Positions 56,691-64,000 of a stretch of 64,000 nucleotides of DNA are shown here, in pieces. The stretch is taken from contig CM069875.1 of assembly GCA_036172665.1 (NCBI GenBank), positions 13,224,001 to 13,288,000 on the forward strand, given 5' to 3'. Position 1 is the first letter of the stretch; each line of letters begins with the position of its first letter. The notes under the pieces are model-generated. The model saw only the letters and a list, made by a program, of their open reading frames with translations, was not told the DNA's origin and searched no databases. A program made the position numbers and the translations under genes. The stretch comes from Prosopocoilus inquinatus (Eukaryota; Arthropoda; Insecta; Coleoptera; Lucanidae).

Positions 56691-59400
56691 GACCAAAATA
56701 ATATAGAGATTTATTGACCTAAAATTTGTCGTTTTCGAGATATTGACAATTTACCGGTAAAAAATGGCAAAATTTGTTACTCTGTTAATTAGCCATTTCT
56801 AAATATTTTGTTTTGAATTTTGGTGGATACATTACTTAAACGTTAGAAAACAGAAATATGTGATCAACTCGTAATCCCTCCGGGTACAAATTACCATTTT
56901 TCTAAAAAATAAAATGGAACGTCCTGTATATGAACACATAGTTTAAAACATCCCTTAGTAAGGTTTCCAATAGTGTAATATTTTTTACGTATAGCTCTTA
57001 AACATTGAATGTAGAAATTTTTAAAATTTGTATCTTTAAAATCTTAGTAATAATTGTAATTTAATAAATAAAATTGGATTTTTTGTATTTGTGTTGGCGT
57101 AAATTTCAACTTGCAATGAAGTTGGATGTTCTGTAGTATTTTAATAAGCATTTAGAATCCAGTAGCATGTTTTCTTGGATTAAAAACATTCTATTCTATT
57201 TATTAGGAGTAAACAAATCCTAACAAATAGAATTCACAATATTATGGTGTCGAAAATTCAAATTTTCTAGAAATTTTTCACACAACTAACGGCCTTTTAA
57301 TAAATGAATTCATATGTTATCATTCTAGTCATGTTTTATTATCGGTTTGTATTTTGTGAAACGATTCTTACCTTCTGTTTCTGATTTAGAATTATTTCTT
57401 GTAATTTTTGATGAATGTTCCCCGAAATAGCGATTTAAATATGTGGTTTAAGCATGATGAAGTACCATCATATTACAACAATGACATTAGAAAATTATTT
57501 AACTAAACAGTTAATTCAATAAATAAGATGCGAAGGAATTTTGAGTTCCTACCCGAATCTTACGACTGATTTCATTATTTTGTACGCCAAAATAGAAATG
57601 GTGAATGGATGTCGAGATCATGAAACAGAATTATTTAGAATTGCATTTGTAATATTATGTGTGTACAATTAATAAATTTTAAAGTTTTTTTTAAGTTTTT
57701 AATCGCCGAATTAAAAATGTTTAAAATAAATTGGATTATATTTTGAGTTTGTTAAATTTAGTTTTTCTTTTGTTAACTAAGATTTATGTTATTGCTTTTG
57801 TGGTGTTTTGTATATTTCGTATTGTGAATACATTGCAAGGCAATTGAACAATGACATGATTATAAAGAAATTAAATTTAATTCAATTTAATACTTTTTAA
57901 ATTAAAAAAAAATCAGTGTTCTAAATGTTGGTTCAAACATTAAAATACATCTAGCGTTAGTATTATCAAGGTTATTAACAATGTTATTGCCAAATATACG
58001 CATATAGAAACAAAGAAAAATCCAATTTTATTTATTAAATTACAATCATAACTAAGATTTTAAAGATACAAATTAAAAAAAAATTTAAGAGCTGTACGTA
58101 AGAAGTCTTATACTATTGGAAACCTTAGTAAGGCACATATGTGTTCACATACAGGGCGTTCCATTTAAATTATTTTAGAAAAATGGTAATTTGCATTGTG
58201 CATCACTCTGTGTAAAGTGCCCGGAGGAATTTCGAGTTTATTACATATTTATGTTTTCTAATCGTTATACCGGGTGGAAAGTTTCAAACCCGAACATAGC
58301 AAAGTTCCATTGAGAACTACGTTTCTGTAGATTACTGCTCGCCATTTAAAGATACAAAAATGGCAATGGTATTAAATGAAAGATAAAATTAAGGCCAATG
58401 TTATCGTGTCAAAATTATTCCTATTATATTAATACATTTGAAATAAAAATTAAATTTTTAAATTTGAAATTAAAAATGTAGTCGCCTTAGTATGTCAGAT
58501 TTGAAGTTTGCAATTTAGTAACCAGAATTTTGTAGAACATGCTTCTTATTCAAAATAAAATTCCATTCATCTGGGTAGCATACTGACGATGAAAAACTGT
58601 TAGAATTTATTTCTTTGCTCCTGTATTGCTTCACAAAATACTTTCCTACTATTCTTGTAAATTTCAATACAATGTTGATGGCAACTGGATTTGTGGAATT
58701 GATGTTTTGTTTTTAATATTCTTTACAGTTGTGTGTTACTTATACTTGAACAGTGTGAAACTTATATAATTCTTAGTACAATTGAATTTAAAACTGATTT
58801 AATATGGACATGTGTCGGTACTGATTGCCCATGGCATAATTTCAAGTTTATTGATAGTATCAGAAAAAACAGTATTTTTGTATGCAATGACGTAGAATAT
58901 AATTATCATTCTACTAAAGAAAGAATTGTTGTAACTTAAACGACAAGAGTACCTACCTACTATTTGCTCTGTACAATAATTCATAATGCTTTTTGACTGA
59001 CATATAAATTATTTTCCATTAATTGAAAGAACTGAAAGTTTTAAATTTGACATAGGCGACTAATTTTTTTTGTTCAAAATTTGAAAATTTTATTTATATT
59101 CCGAAACTATTAATATTTAGGAATAATTTTAACACCATAATATTGTCCATAATTTTCTCTTTCCTTTAATACCACTGCCATTTTTGTATCTTCAAATGGC
59201 GAGCAGCAATTCTCAGAAACATAGTTTTCGATACAAGTTTGCTATGTTCGGGTTTGAAACTTTCCACCCGGTATAATGTATCCATCAGAATTCAAAGCAA
59301 AATATTTAGAAATGACTAATTTAAGGAGTAACACATTTTGCCATTTTTACCGGTAAATTGTTAATATCGCGAAAACGGCAAATTTTAAGTCAATAAATAA
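56691..59400. mobile_element. Foldback element with ~400 bp arms, right arm split
   Basis: Left arm ~56691-57090. Right arm ~58000-58266 continuing at 59276-59400 after an inserted element. Shared blocks include TTACCGGTAAAAATGGCAAA, GGTTTCCAATAGT and TAAATAAAATTGGATTTTT. The loop 57090-58000 is AT-rich and holds no recognised gene. Confidence 0.8.
58270..59271. mobile_element. Nested element, 1002 bp, TATA target site
   Basis: Ends CCGGGTGGAAAGTTTCAAAC and its complement, with arms of ~110 bp. TATA flanks it on both sides (58266-58269, 59272-59275). A 68-codon frame at 58733-58939 has no recognised family. Confidence 0.85.
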
Positions 59401-59415
59401 ATAAATAAATAAAAT
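59386..59415. repeat. (AAAT)n microsatellite
   Basis: A run of AAAT units at the outer edge of the foldback right arm. Confidence 0.8.
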
Positions 59416-60599
59416 AAAGTATTTAAAATTAATAAATTTATTATTAGATTATTATAAACTTTAAGTAATTCTTTCCTAAGTTAAACAATGAAAAAGCATT
59501 TTGGCGCCCTTTTCTTAGAGAACATTAATAATTCTTTAAATTATTAAAATTAATTATAAATGCACAAGTTTAAGTAATTATTAATCAAAACTAATTTAAC
59601 AAATATGAGCCACATATTTTATATGTGAAACATCAATGATTCTGCGGAACTTAATTGGAAATCGGAAATTGTTTTTTTTTTTATTCAATAATATTTTTAT
59701 TTTTATTAAAAAGAGTTCTGATTACTTCAAATATTTCTGTTCTTATCATTCAACAAGCAGGTCGATGTAAATGTACTTACTGGTTATGTTTAGGGTGCAG
59801 TGTTTCTAGAAAAATTAAAATAATTTGGAAAGTCGCACACAAACGTATTTAGTTATTTAAATATTATATTTTGAATATGCATTAATAATAAAAAAAAGGA
59901 CATTTTGAAATCTGCAGAGACCTACCTTTTTGCGAGTCTGATTTTTTTAAATCTTAGAATCAAAACTAGTTTAATAGCAGAAACCATAGTTTTGAATTGC
60001 AAGTTAAGATTTTTATTTCATTTAATAATACATTTGTTTTAGTTAAAAAAAAAGTTCAAATCTTTTCCAATATTTTTTTTTTCGTAGCAGGTTCGTGTGG
60101 TTAACAGTTGTAGTGCACCTCAAAAAAAATTATAAATAGGAAACTTGCACACAGATGCACTTTACTTTTTTTAATAATGAATTTTGAATATGTATTGATC
60201 CTAAAAAAGTACATTTCAACATCTGCAAACATCTGCTTTTTTATCGGTCCACTTAATTTCTGAAACTAATTTTGTTTGACATGCAAGTAAATTGGCAAGT
60301 CAAAAAATATTTACATTAAAGACAGAATAATCATAAAAAATAATATAAAAAAATTATTAAAGCACGGGCTTGTGAAATCGTGGGCAATAGTGTCATAACA
60401 ATGCGTGAGGTAACCCGATATAATTCGGTTCTTGTTTCAAAACAAAACATCGGCAGAATCGCGACATCTAGGGCAAACGATTTCAGCAAGTAGGCAATAC
60501 AATTGAACGCCGGGCATGTTACGAATAACGCAATATGCGAATCAACAAAAATTTCGTAAAAAAATGTGCGCGTAAAATTTAGATAGGCACTCCGGTAGG
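59416..60599. other. Non-coding AT-rich stretch
   Basis: No gene or repeat recognised. Confidence 0.4.
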
Positions 60600-61110
60600 C
60601 TTAGTGCCTACTGTAAGAAGGGCAGCCGCCCTCGCAGTCGACCTAGGAACGACTCCCAATTGGCATCCTCCTGCAATCTCGAACGCTGAACGCTGATCCC
60701 AAGATCATCAGCATCCTGACGCTGATCGGAGGAAGCCTCTCTGCCACCTATGCCGCCTATGCCCAGCCGGAAGCTGCCAGTCTCATCCCGGTCAGCTCCA
60801 GTTCCGGGAAGCCGTACTAGCCTGCCAGCTGAAGCCATCGCCGCACTCCTGCTTGCTGTCGCCACCTCATCCGGCCCCATAAGGTCGTCGTTGCTGCCCC
60901 TAGATTTAACATCTACTCTGTCGAAGCCATCGAAAGCGCCTAGATACCGGAAACGACCACCCTTAGCGTGACATGGTGAAGGCGCTTAAAATCCAGAGCC
61001 AGAAGAAGACCGTAGTCATCCGTTCCTGAGCCGACCTTGACATTGCCACAAAATACCGCCGTCGAATCCCGTCGCCACCCGTCTTGAATTACGAACAATT
61101 ACAATTTTAC
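60600..61110. other. GC-richer island of unknown origin
   Basis: Base composition changes sharply here. Open frames exist on both strands (60608-60880 minus, 60750-60971 plus) but match nothing I know. CCTTAGCGTGACATGGTG near 60961-60978, followed by GGCGC, resembles the LTR-end/primer-site motif at 62164-62180. It may be an eroded LTR-retrotransposon leader. Confidence 0.35.
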
Positions 61111-61131
61111 ATTAATAAAAGGTATCCACTT

Positions 61132-62175
61132 TGTGACGTCTTGTGACACCACTTTTTTTTTGTTATTACTAATTTTTGAATTACATACTAATTTTAAGCT
61201 TAGTTATTACTGTTATCATAAGTTAATTTTAAGTGATGTGAACAGTCCTATGCGCATTTTCACGAACTCGAAATAATTTCCCAGAACTTTACTCTTCTGC
61301 CATCTATTGACCAGTAACCACGTTCTGTCCCTAACTAGTGAGCTTACCCTTCTAACTCTGCTGTCTGTTTGTGGCCTGTAGCTCAGGTAATTTTAAATTT
61401 TCCGCGTTTCTTAAATTAAAAAAAAAATGGTCCACCGGGTCCACCGGAAAGACGTGTTCAACGAGTCATGCTTTTTTCATTTTCTCTCTTTAATTAATTT
61501 TTCCCCTAATTATCCTACAGAACTAAGATTTTTTATAACGAGCCAATCTTACGCTACAATCCGGGCTCACGCCTCCCGACCACCTGCGCCTTGCCGAAAT
61601 TTCAATTATCACGTGGCCACAGGTGATTTTCTGGCGATCATTGCCCGAATTTATTTTCCCCAAGTTGGATTTTCCACCTGCACACCATTCGACCGGAGCA
61701 ACCTGCACCTAGTTGTCCCAGCAGGGACTCAAGCCAACACCCTCCAGGAAGGAGCCCCATCGGAGTGCAGTATTTCCGGATTCGTGAGTGCCATACGAAC
61801 TGTTTGCCTTCATACTTTTTAAGTCAAATCACCTCATTCATTTATTCCTAAGGCCTAAAATAAAGCAAATAAATAATTTGGAAATCTTCGGGAGTCCCTT
61901 TTATTACTTAAAAATATTGTCCAGTCAAGCTGCCGGAGCCCTGTGCCCTGCTGTACCACCGGCTTAAGAAGCAGAGCTTACCTCCGCACAATAAGAAAAA
62001 AAAGGTCCTTGCCGCCCTTTCAATCCAAGTGGCAGCTTTTCTTAACACCTCAGGAAGAATTGAAGGGGAGGCATGTGACAACTTTTATAAAATAACTGTG
62101 TTTCAAGCTCTACCTTCTGAAACCCTCCGCTACCCCCTTACGCGATATGGTGGTGGCACCACCCCTAGCGTGACA
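61132..62175 (+). repeat. Possible LTR (solo or 5')
   Basis: It starts TGTGACGTCTTGTGACACC, contains AATAAA at 61859-61864, ends AGCGTGACA and is followed by TGGTGGGGGCGCC, which begins TGG like a primer-binding site. There is no second LTR or pol gene in the window, so this rests on ends and layout only. A 131-codon frame at 61427-61822 has no recognised domain. Confidence 0.3.
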
Positions 62176-62299
62176 TGGTGGGGGCGCCGTAGCGTGACAA
62201 TAATTTATAGCGGTTTCGATTGGTGTGCACTATGTGCACTGACTGTATTCTCATTTCGTTTTAACCTCCTGCATCCCAATCGAAAGCGCTGTTAGAAAA

Positions 62300-64000
62300 G
62301 TAAGATCTCTCAAAGACGACTGATGACAACACGAATAAGGATTTAAGTTTGACAATCGATTATTTAGAATTAAAACAATATTTATGCAAACCTATGTTTT
62401 TTTTTCATATTCTCTGTGATGTTTATTAACAGCATTATTTTCATTTATGTGTTATACGAAGACTTAATTTTTCGAATTATTTCGCACTAAATATTCATTC
62501 TAGACCAAGCCGTGCGTTGCACGGCCAAATTTTCATCATACGAAAATTTTTCGAAGATCGGATCCGTTGGATCAGATCTCGTGATCCGTGAAGGGCATGG
62601 TCGGTCGAATTTAGTCATTTCTGTGCCGACTAACGAATATTGGAAAATCTGTAATATTGCCGAATTATGTCCGATGACGGAACAAATCTCTCCGTGTGTT
62701 GTTTTCTGAAGGAATTGGTATGTGACGTCAGATTCTGTGATCCTTCCAACATGCTTAAAAGATCTGCAGATTTTAAAACTGTAACTTGCGCGTTTTTATA
62801 GTTTTTATTTTTACATCCTTGTGAATTTTGCTTCCACAAGCACGATCGAAGTCCAAATAACTCAATAAAGTGAATAAAAAATTATTTTATCGACTCCATA
62901 CTATTTTTAATAATTTAACCAAACAGGAACACGTGACCAAGCTGACCGATCACTAAAGTTCGGACGTTTTCATGAATATTCACTGTCTCTTCGTCTCCTG
63001 AATGCAAGGCGCACGTTCGCCGCCAGTTCATGACTGCCAGACTATTAATGCGATGAATACGCGGTAACAAACGCAAAGTACGCGATCAGGATAGTCCCAT
63101 ATCTGCCGATCATTAAGGTCCAGTTTTACAAATGGGGTTTAACTTTGGCCCGAGGTCCTGATCCTTCCGTAATTTTGTGACAGTGAATACAATCCGTCGG
63201 ATCTGCAGCCGGATTCAGAACTCAAGATTCGACTCGAATCCCCACTATTTTGTTCGATACGTCGATCCGTAAAGAATCACGGAATTCAGAACTGCATGTC
63301 GCATCGAAAGATAGGTCACGTGATTGTCGAATCTTCCTCTAGTCAGTTCGACGTTATCTTGTATGTCGATTCGTATATTTTACTAATATTAACGCGTTTA
63401 TTTTCCACGAAGAACTGCTTCTTTGCACGTAATATTAACAAATATTTATGTTTGAATAGAAATTCGGTGATTTGACATAAATTTATGTATTTTTTATCCG
63501 TATTTTTTTTATAATTATTAAGATTCAAATACGCATTTAAGGGGAAAGAAATACTCGGCCTATATTATGAATATGAGTATTATGAGTAATTTATTAATGT
63601 TTGCGTTGAAACGAATATTCAAAAATTTTCGTTAAACCTTTTAAAGCTTCCTATATTCGTTAAAAACTACGCAGCACAAGGTTGTAATGCAGCTGAAGAT
63701 ATACCTGTTTTCAAATTCACGGAAAGCGATTTATTCTTTGGACCGAAACATGTGCGTTTTATTATGTTGCCTGTGGTATAATAAAATTCTGACAATATTT
63801 TATACTGTGGTATTTTCTATTTGTTTTCGGTGGGATACACTTCGATATTGTATTTCTTCAACATGGAAAAAAGTTTCATACAAATGATATTCATTGGGAG
63901 ATAATGGTAAATTTTATGATAGAAAATAAGCATTTGGCGCGAGGACAATTTAGCGGTCCAGACGGGAAAAAAAAGGCACGTGAATTGTGGGAGAGTTTAA
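62300..64000. other. Unassigned right end
   Basis: Only short frames, none recognised. GATCCGT- and ACCGATCA-like words recur between 62550 and 63300 without a clear period. Confidence 0.4.

Noticed and set aside
61427..61822. 131-codon plus-strand frame
   Set aside because: Begins with an ATG but has no recognised domain and lies in possible LTR sequence; kept only as a remark.

Overview
The window is eukaryotic, AT-rich and dominated by transposable elements. The mix (Ty3/gypsy and copia retrotransposons, a Penelope-like element, a Jockey-type LINE, a tRNA-derived SINE, PIF/Harbinger and foldback DNA elements, a THAP-domain exon) points to an arthropod, most likely an insect. I cannot name the species. 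No complete host gene is visible. The only plausible host-type coding piece is the first exon of a THAP-domain protein at the left edge, and THAP domains also occur in transposases.

Layout. 1-2551: THAP exon, a small MITE and non-coding DNA. 2552-9451: a degenerate Ty3/gypsy element on the minus strand with two ~323 bp LTRs, SAP/coiled-coil/CCHC gag, protease, RT with a deleted core, RNase H and integrase. After the integrase it carries an extra 3' reading frame encoding a TARG1/OARD1-like macrodomain followed by a CCCH zinc finger. Its 5' leader is interrupted, with a 12 bp target duplication, by a tandem array of ~312 bp units, each carrying a type I hammerhead ribozyme. 9905-11010: rotted copia pol. 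11-21 kb: MITEs, foldbacks, a SINE with a 13 bp target duplication and diverged tandem repeats. 21.5-25.9 kb: a nest in which hammerhead-bearing units flank a minus-strand Penelope-like element, which is split by a LINE, which is split by a PIF/Harbinger element. 26-28.8 kb: a foldback and a second PIF/Harbinger element with nested MITEs. 28970-34487: a long-armed foldback split by a nearly full-length copia element (29195-33458, AGTAG target duplication). 36.5-39.8 kb: a second decayed gypsy element.

40-51.8 kb: a complex satellite of ~120 bp units with paired CCATCTTGG/CCAAGATGG motifs and larger ~450 bp modules. It is interrupted at the same unit position by two DNA elements that begin CACAGTGG and encode related N-terminal domains. 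52-59.4 kb: a series of foldback/MITE elements, several with clean target duplications. 60.6-62.2 kb: a GC-richer stretch that may be LTR material. The right end is unassigned.

How the parts work together: no pathway is encoded. The interest lies in the mobile elements, namely a retrotransposon that has acquired an ADP-ribose-hydrolase-like domain, and self-cleaving ribozyme repeats that probably parasitise, or form the terminal repeats of, Penelope-like elements. All large element genes here carry frameshifts, stops or deletions, so these copies look inactive.
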